NCBI RefSeq assembly: GCF_010731575.1
Contig: NZ_AP022617.1
Coordinates: forward strand, 5,978,467-6,042,466
Length of the DNA: 64,000 bases
Direction of reading: 5' to 3'
Origin: Mycolicibacterium monacense
GTDB taxonomy: Bacteria > Actinomycetota > Actinomycetes > Mycobacteriales > Mycobacteriaceae
Of this stretch, positions 8,111 through 15,793 are shown in pieces; positions within the stretch are counted from its first letter, which is position 1; each line of letters opens with the position of its first letter. The notes beneath the pieces are model-generated. The model was not told the DNA's origin and ran no database searches. It saw only the letters and a list, made by a program, of their open reading frames with translations. The position numbers and the translations under genes are program-made.

Positions 8111-8904
8111 CCGCGCCCGTGACCACCTACGACAGGCCGTTGCCGGTGTCGTTCGAGCCGCCGGTGCAGAATCCGGCACCCCACGGGCTGTATGCGGCGA
8201 CCACCTGGACCGACATCGCCCCCAATCAGCCCTCGCGCCACCTGAGCGGTGTCGAGGTGCGGCCCGTCGGCAACTACGGCGGCGAGGGCGCATCCGGCAT
8301 CTGGCCCAACGACTCCTGCGCCACCGGCACGGAGCCGGACCCGGCGTTGCGCAAGGAGGGCACCCGCCCCGAAGGTGTGGACCCGTTCGAGTCGGTGACG
8401 GTGTGGGCCTACGACGAGTGCGACCTGACCGCGCCGAGCCGCGAGGAGGTGCAGGCCCGCGCCCTGCAGATCATGCGGTTGGAGGAGCAGACCGCCGTCG
8501 AGCGTGAGTTCGCCGAGCGCATGAAGGCCGACGTCGGTGTCATCGACCAGACCGCCGCCAGCCTCAAGCTCGCCGTCGGCTACCTCGAAGGCCTCTTCGC
8601 GCTCTCCAACACCGTCGGCTTCATCCACGCCGGGGCGCAGTGGGCCTCGCAGGAGTTCGGTCTGGTGATCCGCTCCGGCACCCGCCTGGTGTCCCCGTTG
8701 GGCCATACGTGGGTGTTCGGCGGCGGGTACGTGGACGCTCTGGACCATGTGCTGATCGCGACCTCGCCCACGTTCGGGTGGCGCGACGAGGTGCAGTTGC
8801 GCACCGCAATTGATGAGCGCCACAACACGTTCGCCGCCGTCGCCGAGCGCACGGTGCTGGTCGGCTATGAGGCCGTGATCGGTGCAGTGGAGATAGTGCC
8901 GTGA
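8107..8904 (+). CDS. Probable phage structural (capsid-like) protein
   Basis: A 265-aa protein, GTG start, coupled to both neighbours. From residue 95 the order of motifs resembles a family of actinophage head proteins as I remember them: FESVTVWAYDECDLTAPS, a helix with AVEREFAERM, then VGFIHAGAQWAS, then RLVSPLGHTWVFGGGYVD, then HNTFAAVAERTVLVGYEAV near the C-terminus. The N-terminal 90 residues differ. If right, the element builds or modifies a head of its own, which fits the large terminase 1.3 kb downstream. It is the weakest of the phage assignments, because it rests on motif order and not on an alignment. The alternative is an uncharacterised element protein. Confidence 0.5.
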   Translation: MTAPVTTYDRPLPVSFEPPVQNPAPHGLYAATTWTDIAPNQPSRHLSGVEVRPVGNYGGEGASGIWPNDSCATGTEPDPALRKEGTRPEGVDPFESVTVWAYDECDLTAPSREEVQARALQIMRLEEQTAVEREFAERMKADVGVIDQTAASLKLAVGYLEGLFALSNTVGFIHAGAQWASQEFGLVIRSGTRLVSPLGHTWVFGGGYVDALDHVLIATSPTFGWRDEVQLRTAIDERHNTFAAVAERTVLVGYEAVIGAVEIVP

Positions 8905-9215
8905 CCGCCACTGCCGCTGTCGATTACGCCGCGCCCGAGGTCTACACCGGGCCGCGCTGCCAGGCGTGCGACGGGCCGTGCTGGCAGTGGAAGGGCAACG
9001 TGTGGGGCTACACCTGCACCGCCTGCATCGAGCGCCACCTCGCCGAGAGCGCGGCGAAGGGCGCTGAGCGCGACCGCCGGGACCGTCAGAAGTTGGCGCG
9101 CAAACGGCTGGACGCCCACGACGACAACGACTACTCCTCTGTCGATGGCGGGCGTCGGGGTGGTGCTGGAACTGCTGCTATGTGCCGCAGCGCCGCCCCG
9201 ACGTCTCGCCGATAA
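8901..9215 (+). CDS. Small zinc-finger-like protein
   Basis: A 104-aa protein, last gene of the 4-bp-overlap cassette. Four cysteines in pairs, RCQACDGPCW and YTCTACIERH, about 20 residues apart, look like a treble-clef or zinc-ribbon site. The second half is very basic and charged (AKGAERDRRDRQKLARKRLD). A zinc-binding nucleic-acid protein is likely. Its role in the element is unknown. Confidence 0.55.
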   Translation: MTATAAVDYAAPEVYTGPRCQACDGPCWQWKGNVWGYTCTACIERHLAESAAKGAERDRRDRQKLARKRLDAHDDNDYSSVDGGRRGGAGTAAMCRSAAPTSRR

Positions 9216-9242
9216 GTGAACAACCAACCGAAAGGACACCCG

Positions 9243-9824
9243 ATGACAACCAAGAAGCGCCGCCTGACACGCGCCGACCTGACCGACCGCGAGCGGCGGC
9301 ACCTCGCCGCCTGCGTCCATGAAGCAGGACACGCCGTGGCCTGTGCGATGCTCGGCGGCGAGATTCACTCGGCTGTCGTCTCCAACGGTCGCATCTTCGG
9401 CCTGCAGGGGTCGACCACCTTCGCGCAGCTGCCCGACACCATCGACGCCCGAGTGACATATGCGGGTCTGTGGGCCGAAGCGCGGTGGGAACACGGGCCG
9501 CGCCCGACGACAGCCCAGCTGCGGCACCTGCGCCGGACGAACGGTCACGACGACGCCCGGCTGTGCGCCGCCGCTACCGCTGACGTGTACGGCTACGGCG
9601 ACCCGTCGAGGGAGGCGCGCAGTGCGGTGCCGCCGCTGCTCGATCGCGCATGGCCTGCGGTCGTGCGGGTTGCACAGCAGCTGTTCACCAGCGGTGAGGC
9701 GACCCACGACGACGTGTGCAAGGCGCTGGGCATCACCGACGGCGGCGGGACGGGCAGCAGCCAGATCGCCAGCCTGCGTGCCGGTCTGCGATCGGTGCCC
9801 AAGATCGCCGCCGTGCCCGCATAG
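9243..9824 (+). CDS. HExxH protein related to FtsH/M41-type peptidase domains
   Basis: A 193-aa protein. ACVHEAGHAVACAMLGGE is a classical HExxH zinc-peptidase helix in the form seen in M41 (FtsH) peptidases, where HEAGHA is diagnostic. Later segments TYAGLWAEARWEHG and LRRTNGHDDARLCAAA resemble the alpha-helical peptidase domain that supplies the third ligand, here possibly the Asp pair in NGHDDA. There is no AAA module or membrane segment, so it is a free-standing domain. The ATG at 9243 is preceded by GAAAGGA. In a satellite it could process head proteins or degrade a regulator; neither is shown. Confidence 0.65.
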   Translation: MTTKKRRLTRADLTDRERRHLAACVHEAGHAVACAMLGGEIHSAVVSNGRIFGLQGSTTFAQLPDTIDARVTYAGLWAEARWEHGPRPTTAQLRHLRRTNGHDDARLCAAATADVYGYGDPSREARSAVPPLLDRAWPAVVRVAQQLFTSGEATHDDVCKALGITDGGGTGSSQIASLRAGLRSVPKIAAVPA

Positions 9825-9911
9825 GCCTTCCGATCACCGCGTCGAACCTCGGCGGTGCGGTGGTCGGCCCACTCCAACGACACCAACGACAACACCACCG
9901 AGGAGAACACC

Positions 9912-10184
9912 ATGTCCGTCATCACCATTGACCGCCGTCCTGGCAGCCGCCGTCTCGACTATCTGCCCGACTACTGCCCCCGCTGCAACCCGGCGGGCGA
10001 CCGGGCCGACCGCCCGGTTCGGCTCGCCTCGCTGACGGAGCCGACCTCAATCACCTGGCCCGGTGGGCGGCGGCTGATCTGCGAGTACCAGTGCAATGCC
10101 TGCAGCCACCAGTGGGTGCGCACCGACTTGTGGAGCGCCGAGCAGGCCGGGTTCGACCCCAAGCAACGGAGGACTGCCGCATGA
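9912..10184 (+). CDS. Small zinc-ribbon protein upstream of terL
   Basis: A 90-aa protein. Two CxxC knuckles, YCPRCNPAG and YQCNACSHQW, about 35 residues apart, form a zinc ribbon. GAGGAG precedes the ATG. The stop overlaps the terL start (ATGA), so the two are co-translated. That pairing suggests a partner in DNA recognition or packaging, by context only. Confidence 0.6.
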   Translation: MSVITIDRRPGSRRLDYLPDYCPRCNPAGDRADRPVRLASLTEPTSITWPGGRRLICEYQCNACSHQWVRTDLWSAEQAGFDPKQRRTAA

Positions 10185-11698
10185 GCGCCGCAACCGAAAG
10201 CCCGATCACGCTACTGAGCGCCGCTGCCGCGCTCCGGCGGGCCTACGGTCGGCGGCTGCCCGACAACCCTGCTGACCTGGCGCGGCTGCTGGACCGCAAG
10301 TTCGTGGTGACGCCTACGGTCAGGCTGCTCTCGGACATCGCCGTGTGCGCCGTCGAGGAACCCGACTGCCGCGATATCGTGACCACCCCGCCGCGCACCG
10401 GCAAGAGTCGCCTGCTGGCGATCTGGACAGCCGTGTGGGCGCTGTCGCGCAACCCCGACCTCGAAGTGGTGATCGTCAGCTACTCCGACGAGTTGGCCCA
10501 GGCACACAGCCGCGAGGCCCGGCGGATCATCGCCGAGCACTCCGACTCCCTCGGCATCCGGCTGGCCCAGGATGCCCGCGCAGTGGGTCGGTGGCAGGTG
10601 GAGGGTCGGCGCGGCGGGCTGCTGGCGACCGGAATCAACAGCGGCGTCACGGGTTTCGGTGCCGACCTGCTGGTGATAGATGACCCGGTGAAGGATGCCC
10701 AAGAGGCCGACTCCGCTGCCCACCGCCGCCGAGTCGAGGGCGAATACCGCTCCACGCTCGCGCCGCGTGTTCACCCCGGCGGGTCCACCCTGCTAGTCAT
10801 GACCCGCTGGCACCCCAACGATCTGGCCGGAGTGCTGCTCGATGACGAACCCGACGTGTGGCGGCACACCAACGTGCCCGCCGTCGCCGAGACCGGCATC
10901 CACGATGCGCTGGGGCGCGCACCCGGCACAGCGATGACCTCTGCACTCGGCTTCACGGCGGACCACTACGCAGCCGCTCGCCGCACCTCCGGCGAACGCG
11001 CCTGGTACGCCCTGTATGAAGGGGTGCCCGCGACACCCGAAGGCGGTCTGATCAAACGAGAGTGGCTGGAACGGTGGCGTCTCCCGGCTGCACCGACCGG
11101 CGCGGTGAAGACAGTGATCGGCGTCGACCCGTCAGACTCCGGCTCCGGCGACTCCTGCGGCATCGTGGCGGCGAGCCTCACGGCGGAGGGCGTGGTGGCG
11201 GTGATCGCGGACGTCTCCGCACCAATGACGAGCGATCAATGGGCCAGGGCTGCTGTCGATCTCGCAGTCGATGTCGGAGCCAGTGAGATTGCGGTGGAGG
11301 GCTTCGCGGCCCGGTCGACGTACCGCCGTGTCGTCACCGATGCGCTGCGCCGGGCCAAGCTCAACCGCCCCATCAACGTGACCACCTGGCCTCCCAAGGG
11401 CAGCGGGCGCGGAGGCGGCGATTCGATGGCCCGGTCGTCGGCGCTGCTGCAGGGTCTCGAAGTCGGCACCACCCGCATCGCCGGGCACCTGCCCGACCTC
11501 GAACAGTCAGCGGTGACCTGGCAGGCCGGACAGCATCAACCCGACAGCCTCGCCGCGACGGTCGTGGCCCACGACGTGTTGGTCCACTCGATCGGTCAGC
11601 AGTGGGGTTTCGCGTCACCTCTGGACAGCGAGCGCCGCGCCCGCGAGGGCACGATCACGTCGATTCCGGCGTACATGCGCCGTCGGGTGGGCGGGTGA
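10181..11698 (+). CDS. terL: Terminase large subunit
   Basis: A 505-aa DNA-packaging motor and nuclease. Residues 1-300 are the ATPase, with a Walker A-like TTPPRTGKSRLLAIW (about 68-80), an adenine-side helix, VSYSDELAQAHSREARRI, and Walker B DLLVIDDPVKD (about 163), followed by MTRWHPNDL. The C-terminal half is the RNase H-like nuclease: VIGVDPSDSGSGDS (about 313) carries the first Asp, and AVEGFAARSTYRR and PPKGSGRGGGDSM follow. The gene is full length. The ATG at 10181 overlaps the upstream stop. A complete terL without a neighbouring portal, protease or tail gene is unusual for a prophage. Confidence 0.88.
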   Translation: MSAATESPITLLSAAAALRRAYGRRLPDNPADLARLLDRKFVVTPTVRLLSDIAVCAVEEPDCRDIVTTPPRTGKSRLLAIWTAVWALSRNPDLEVVIVSYSDELAQAHSREARRIIAEHSDSLGIRLAQDARAVGRWQVEGRRGGLLATGINSGVTGFGADLLVIDDPVKDAQEADSAAHRRRVEGEYRSTLAPRVHPGGSTLLVMTRWHPNDLAGVLLDDEPDVWRHTNVPAVAETGIHDALGRAPGTAMTSALGFTADHYAAARRTSGERAWYALYEGVPATPEGGLIKREWLERWRLPAAPTGAVKTVIGVDPSDSGSGDSCGIVAASLTAEGVVAVIADVSAPMTSDQWARAAVDLAVDVGASEIAVEGFAARSTYRRVVTDALRRAKLNRPINVTTWPPKGSGRGGGDSMARSSALLQGLEVGTTRIAGHLPDLEQSAVTWQAGQHQPDSLAATVVAHDVLVHSIGQQWGFASPLDSERRAREGTITSIPAYMRRRVGG

Positions 11699-11848
11699 CC
11701 AACGGAGTGTGCCCGTGGGCAGTGTCTGGAATGTCGGACCCGCCCGGTACTAGATAGGCGACACTCTGATGAGCTTGCGGGCGTATGCACCGCCCGCCTG
11801 CATAACATCCGGCTAACACCCTCTCAGCAGACAGGAACTAAGCCCAAG

Positions 11849-12988
11849 ATGGCCGCACGCCCCGCCCGTAAGGAGAGAAAATCGGCGACGCCGAAACGGC
11901 TGCTCCGCGTGGTTGAAGACCAAGACCAGCCAGCCTCGGATCGACCGTTCAACCTGCATCGTGGTGATGTCCGTGAGGCCTATGCGAACTGGCCGCAGCC
12001 TGCAACGATCGTCAGTGACGGCGCTTACGGGGTCCGTGGGTTCCACGGCGATACCACTGATGCTGCTGGCTTGGTCGATTGGTACTCGGGCCATATCAAG
12101 ATGTGGACGCAAGCGGCCAGTCCTGGCACCACGTTGTGGTTCTGGAACACAGAGGTCGGCTGGGCCACAGTCCACGCGGAACTAGACCGGCAAGGGTGGG
12201 ACTACGTTCAAACCGTCATCTGGGACAAGGGGCTATCCCACATCGCCGGCAATGTGAACGGGAAGACGATCAGACAGTTCCCTGTCGTGACAGAGGTGTG
12301 CGCCCTCTATCAACGGCGGTTCGAGGTGCCCACCGAATCTGGCGAGTTGATCGGGGTCCAGAACTGGCTACGCCATGAGTGGATGAGGTCGGGTCTTCCC
12401 CTGTATCTCTCCAACGAGGCGTGTGCAGTGCGCAACGCTGCAACGCGCAAGTACCTGACCAAAGATTGGCTTTGGTACTTCCCGCCCGGCGTGATGGTGG
12501 AGCGGATGGCTGCCTATTGCCATGAGAATGGCTTCGAGTCAGGTAGACCGTATTTTTCCATTGACGGCGAGAACTCGGTGACAGCCGAGGAGTGGGACCG
12601 GATGCGTTACCCATGGACGCACGCCCACGGTCTGACCAACGTGTGGAGGCGTGGGCCGCTGCACGACGGAGAGCGATTAAAGGGGTCGATGCGGCGGTCT
12701 GCTCCCCGCGTCTATCGGCCAACCAGGGCGTCCGCTACGCACCTGAACCAGAAGCCCTTGGAGTTCATGGAGCGCTTGGTCCATGCAGTGACCAAAGAAG
12801 GCGACGTGGTTTGGGAGCCATTCGGCGGATTGGCGTCGGCTTCGGTGGCCGCTGTCGCACTGGGACGCCGGGCCTTCGTCGCCGAACGCGACCCCCACTT
12901 CGCCGACATCGCAGGCGAACGTTTGAACGACGCCGTGGCCAATCGCCAGATCGACGCCGAGACAGCTGCGCTTGGGGATTCTGAGTGA
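11849..12988 (+). CDS. DNA methyltransferase (N4-cytosine/N6-adenine type, beta order)
   Basis: A 379-aa modification enzyme. The catalytic motif IV appears as SDGAYGVRGFHGD (about residue 55), a variant of (S/N/D)PP(Y/F). The SAM-binding motif I comes later, as WEPFGGLASASVAAVALGRRAF (about 330), giving the permuted order of beta-class methyltransferases. A conserved ATHLNQKPLEFMERLV precedes it, as in type II enzymes. It overlaps the next gene by 4 bp. The base composition is visibly lower in GC than the phage-like genes, suggesting separate acquisition. It should protect the element's host from the adjacent nuclease. The target sequence cannot be read from the protein. Confidence 0.85.
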   Translation: MAARPARKERKSATPKRLLRVVEDQDQPASDRPFNLHRGDVREAYANWPQPATIVSDGAYGVRGFHGDTTDAAGLVDWYSGHIKMWTQAASPGTTLWFWNTEVGWATVHAELDRQGWDYVQTVIWDKGLSHIAGNVNGKTIRQFPVVTEVCALYQRRFEVPTESGELIGVQNWLRHEWMRSGLPLYLSNEACAVRNAATRKYLTKDWLWYFPPGVMVERMAAYCHENGFESGRPYFSIDGENSVTAEEWDRMRYPWTHAHGLTNVWRRGPLHDGERLKGSMRRSAPRVYRPTRASATHLNQKPLEFMERLVHAVTKEGDVVWEPFGGLASASVAAVALGRRAFVAERDPHFADIAGERLNDAVANRQIDAETAALGDSE

Positions 12989-13995
12989 GTCCCGGCGACG
13001 CGTCCGGTGAATCGCCCGCACTTGAGGGTGACGGCGCACTCCCAACAAGAGAAGAACTCGACTTAGAGACCAAACGAGGCAAGCTCGTCCGCAATGTGCG
13101 CGATGCCATGGCGGCCCTGCCTGTGCATTTCTCCTCCCAGACCTACATAGAGGGGCTAGAGGCAGGTGATCTGTTCTCGCTCAACTCGATGCTGGGCGGC
13201 AGCATCGAAATCCAAGTGGTCCAAACGTTAAACCGCCTGCGAGCGGTGTGGGACCCTGACGAGGAGTGGGAGGAGTACGCCTTCATCCGCTCGTCACAGA
13301 CATTCCCAGACGTGCGCCTGGTGACCAATAGCGCCCAGTTAATCGCACAAGGTGACCAGTTCGGCATGGGTATTGAGCTGAAAGGCTGGTACTTACTCAG
13401 CCGTGAAGGGGAGCCGTCATTCCGCTACACCGTGACGAGGGACGCCTGCGACATCCATGACCTATTGGTGGTGGTGCCTTGGCATCTCAAGAATGTCCTG
13501 AGCGGCGAGCCAACGGTCTACAAGCCATTTGTGGAATCAGCTCGTTTTGCAGCCGACATGCGTAATCACTATTGGTCGGTCGGCAGGAGGGCGAAAGATA
13601 AGGCTAGAGGCGCTGAGAAAGCAGACAACTACTACGAAATCACGCCGCCTGCCGGAGCCACGCCTTACCCACCGCCGAGGATGAATATCGCCGACCATGC
13701 CAACACCGACGGCGGCAAGAACTTCGGAAGAGTAGCTCGATCCGAGGGGCTAATGGACGGTTACGTGCTCGAAACTTTGAGCACGGCGGTGTCGGGCATT
13801 GAGGCCCGGCACTGGGTGGGGTTCTTCAAAACGTATGCCGAAAGCTCGCAGCGCGATGAACTGCACGCCAGGATCGCCCGACAACTGGCCAGGGACCGTC
13901 TGGCCCAGAACATCGACAACGACGACCTTCAAGGGATGCTTCGAGAGTGGATCAGCAGACTGCCGCTGGCAGGGGACGAGGCGGATAGTGATTAG
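12985..13995 (+). CDS. Probable type II restriction endonuclease
   Basis: A 336-aa protein starting at a GTG that overlaps the methyltransferase stop. A PD-(D/E)xK nuclease core is visible: FPDVRLV (about residue 108) and, some 25 residues on, GIELKGWYLLS giving E-x-K. The following segment DIHDLLVVVPWHL is the next core strand. The C-terminal third is helical. Type II systems usually encode the two enzymes side by side, so context is strong. Whether it is active cannot be told. I do not recognise the specificity. Confidence 0.72.
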   Translation: MSPGDASGESPALEGDGALPTREELDLETKRGKLVRNVRDAMAALPVHFSSQTYIEGLEAGDLFSLNSMLGGSIEIQVVQTLNRLRAVWDPDEEWEEYAFIRSSQTFPDVRLVTNSAQLIAQGDQFGMGIELKGWYLLSREGEPSFRYTVTRDACDIHDLLVVVPWHLKNVLSGEPTVYKPFVESARFAADMRNHYWSVGRRAKDKARGAEKADNYYEITPPAGATPYPPPRMNIADHANTDGGKNFGRVARSEGLMDGYVLETLSTAVSGIEARHWVGFFKTYAESSQRDELHARIARQLARDRLAQNIDNDDLQGMLREWISRLPLAGDEADSD

Positions 13996-14034
13996 CCGCC
14001 ACGTTGTTGCCCCATCGCCGGATGAACCGTAGCT

Positions 14035-14724
14035 ATGTCGGAGGATCCAGGAATACTGCCGTCCATGACGGACGCGGGGGAAGAGAAGGCGTACGACAAC
14101 TGGGCGAAGTATCGGTCGGCATGGTGGACGCGCTACCTCACCGGAGACCTCGCACACTTCTGGCCGTCGCAACTCGACCAGTACGAGCCGGACTCAGGCG
14201 GCTACCGCTGGATATCGCGGACCGGCGTATTCGACATTGCAGCCACCCAATCCGAACACCGCGAGCTTCACACAGCAGTCGCCGCCTACGTCTGGGGTGT
14301 CGGCTTCACCGCTCGCATGTCCATTGGCCGACTTGTCCGCGCCTTCACGGCCAACGCCACCACCGTGGAGGGTAACTTGCGCCGCGCCGCGGCGATCCTC
14401 GCTGATGGTGGCCCGGTCGCGGCTTACGAGTCGATGCTGGCGGGCGGCCCGAATCGGACCAAGTTCATGGGTCCGGCGTACTTCACCAAGTTCCTGTTCT
14501 TCACCGGCTACCGCGACGTGGGTGCCGAGCTGCGCCCCCTGATCCTCGACAGGCGGGTGGCTATCGCACTGCGCGAGCGCGGCGTATTCGGCCCCAAGGC
14601 AGGCAACGCCGATTGGCCCAGCGAGCTTTACCGGCGGTATCTAACCTTCTGCCACGAACAGAACCCGACCGACCCTGCGGCAGTCGAGGCCGATCTGTTC
14701 AATGAAGGTCGCGATCCCGGTTGA
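14035..14724 (+). CDS. OGG-fold DNA glycosylase-like protein
   Basis: A 229-aa protein, or 219 aa from the ATG at 14065. It resembles the family annotated '8-oxoguanine DNA glycosylase OGG fold': helical, with an aromatic start (WAKYRSAWWTRYLTG), SRTGVFDIAA, then the hallmark GPAYFTKFLFFTGY (about residue 157) that corresponds to a helix-hairpin-helix, then LILDRRVAIALRERG and WPSELYRRYLTFCHE. Members are small and their substrates are unknown. It follows the restriction genes on the same strand with a 39-bp gap and shares their lower GC. Base removal linked to the restriction system is an attractive idea, but inference. Confidence 0.6.
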   Translation: MSEDPGILPSMTDAGEEKAYDNWAKYRSAWWTRYLTGDLAHFWPSQLDQYEPDSGGYRWISRTGVFDIAATQSEHRELHTAVAAYVWGVGFTARMSIGRLVRAFTANATTVEGNLRRAAAILADGGPVAAYESMLAGGPNRTKFMGPAYFTKFLFFTGYRDVGAELRPLILDRRVAIALRERGVFGPKAGNADWPSELYRRYLTFCHEQNPTDPAAVEADLFNEGRDPG

Positions 14725-14844
14725 CGGGCGGCTGCACCGCTACGGGGCGCAGCAATTCGCGAAGACGGGCGCGCTGCTCTGCGTCAGCGGTGGGGCGGCG
14801 TCCACGATCTTCTTGATGTACTCGCGGTGGTCGTCGGTCGCCAC
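14699..14844 (-). pseudogene. Small element protein with a one-base frameshift
   Basis: A GTG at 14844 opens VATDDHREYIKKIVDAAPPLT. The frame then slips by one base near 14786, and the other frame continues AEQRARLRELLRPVAVQPP to a stop at 14699. The joined product, about 48 aa, reads like the short '...AAPPLTxEQRxRLxxLLRP' proteins often found at the ends of actinobacterial integrated elements. It runs convergently into the OGG-fold gene (26-bp overlap) and ends near the tRNA. The frameshift may be real or a sequence error. Function unknown. Confidence 0.5.
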
Positions 14845-14902
14845 GGCGAGACCCCCTTATAGCCCGGATGTAGCCCGGTATCGGTGAAAACCCACATCTA
14901 CA

Positions 14903-14978
14903 TGGTGCCCCCGGCAGGATTCGAACCTGCGACACCGGCTTTAGGAGAGCCGTGCTCTATCCCCTGAGCTACGGGGGC
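14903..14978 (-). tRNA. tRNA-Arg (anticodon CCT)
   Basis: On the minus strand the sequence folds as a full cloverleaf. The acceptor GCCCCCG pairs with CGGGGGC. The anticodon stem CGGCT/AGCCG closes the loop CTCCTAA, giving anticodon CCT (reads AGG). The T-loop is GGTTCGAATCC, and the terminal CCA is encoded. Its 3' end faces the mobile element, so it is the likely attachment site. The matching second copy of the attachment core would lie left of the window. Confidence 0.95.
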
Positions 14979-15076
14979 GGCCGTGGCAGTTTACCGCCCC
15001 GTGAAACGCCGCGAGCCACGACGCAGTTTCGGCAAATTTGTCAAAACGCGTCGGTTGGGCCGGTAGCGTCCCACGC

Positions 15077-15793
15077 GTGGAGCTGACGCTGCAGCGCATC
15101 GGTGCCTGGTCGGGGACCGTGATGATCCTGCTCTACGGCACCTGCTTCTCGGGTATCGCCCGGCTGTTCCCGCCGCTGTCGCCGACCGCGTCGGCCGAGG
15201 AGATCGCCCGGTTCTTCGCCGACCACACGGTCGCGATCCGGGTCGGCGTGGCCGGCGCGATGCTGACCTCCGTCCTTGCCCTGCCCTTCCTGGCCGCGAT
15301 CTGCCTGCGCATCCGCCGGGTCGAGGGCGGCTGGGGCATGCTGTCGGTCACCCAGCTGTTCGCCGCGACGATCTTCGTGCCCGCCCTGCTCTTCCCCCAG
15401 CTGATGCTGGCCACCGCCGCCTTCCGGCCGCAGGACCGCCCGGCCGAACTCACCCAGGCGTTCAACGATCTGTTCTGGCTGTGGTTCATCGGCATCGTCG
15501 GCACCATCGTCATCCAGAACGCCACGCTGGCGATCGCAGCCTTCGTCGACACCACCGACCCGCCGACGTTCCCGCGCTGGTACGGCTACCTCAACCTGTG
15601 GGTGGCGACGCTGTCCATGCCCGGCTGCGTGGTGGTCGTGTGCACCGACGGACCGCTGGCGTGGAACGGTGTGTTCGCCTTCTACATCCCCGGCCTGGTG
15701 CTGGTGGTGTGGATCTTCGCGACCACCGCGGTCATCAACCGGTCCGTCGTCGCGCAGCAGGCCGTCGAGTCGGCACGGGTCGCCGCCGCGTGA
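15077..15793 (+). CDS. Membrane protein beside oxidase subunits III/IV
   Basis: About 238 aa with several membrane segments (GTVMILLYGTCFSGIARLF; AMLTSVLALPFLAAICL; MLSVTQLFAATIFVPALLF; IGIVGTIVIQNATLAIAAF; FAFYIPGLVLVVWIFATT). The GTG at 15077 is chosen; the open frame reaches 15038 but starts inside the intergenic region. It overlaps the subunit III gene by 4 bp, so it is expected to work with that set. No heme or copper ligands are evident. Function not known. Confidence 0.7.
   Translation: MELTLQRIGAWSGTVMILLYGTCFSGIARLFPPLSPTASAEEIARFFADHTVAIRVGVAGAMLTSVLALPFLAAICLRIRRVEGGWGMLSVTQLFAATIFVPALLFPQLMLATAAFRPQDRPAELTQAFNDLFWLWFIGIVGTIVIQNATLAIAAFVDTTDPPTFPRWYGYLNLWVATLSMPGCVVVVCTDGPLAWNGVFAFYIPGLVLVVWIFATTAVINRSVVAQQAVESARVAAA

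Noticed and set aside
6662..8293. 543-aa minus-strand open frame across resolvase and cassette genes
   Set aside because: Spans several good plus-strand genes with coupled starts and shows no domain.
14845..14935. Upstream part of a minus-strand open frame beginning MSQVRILPGAP
   Set aside because: This is the well-known false translation of a tRNA T-arm; only the part below 14844 has coding character.
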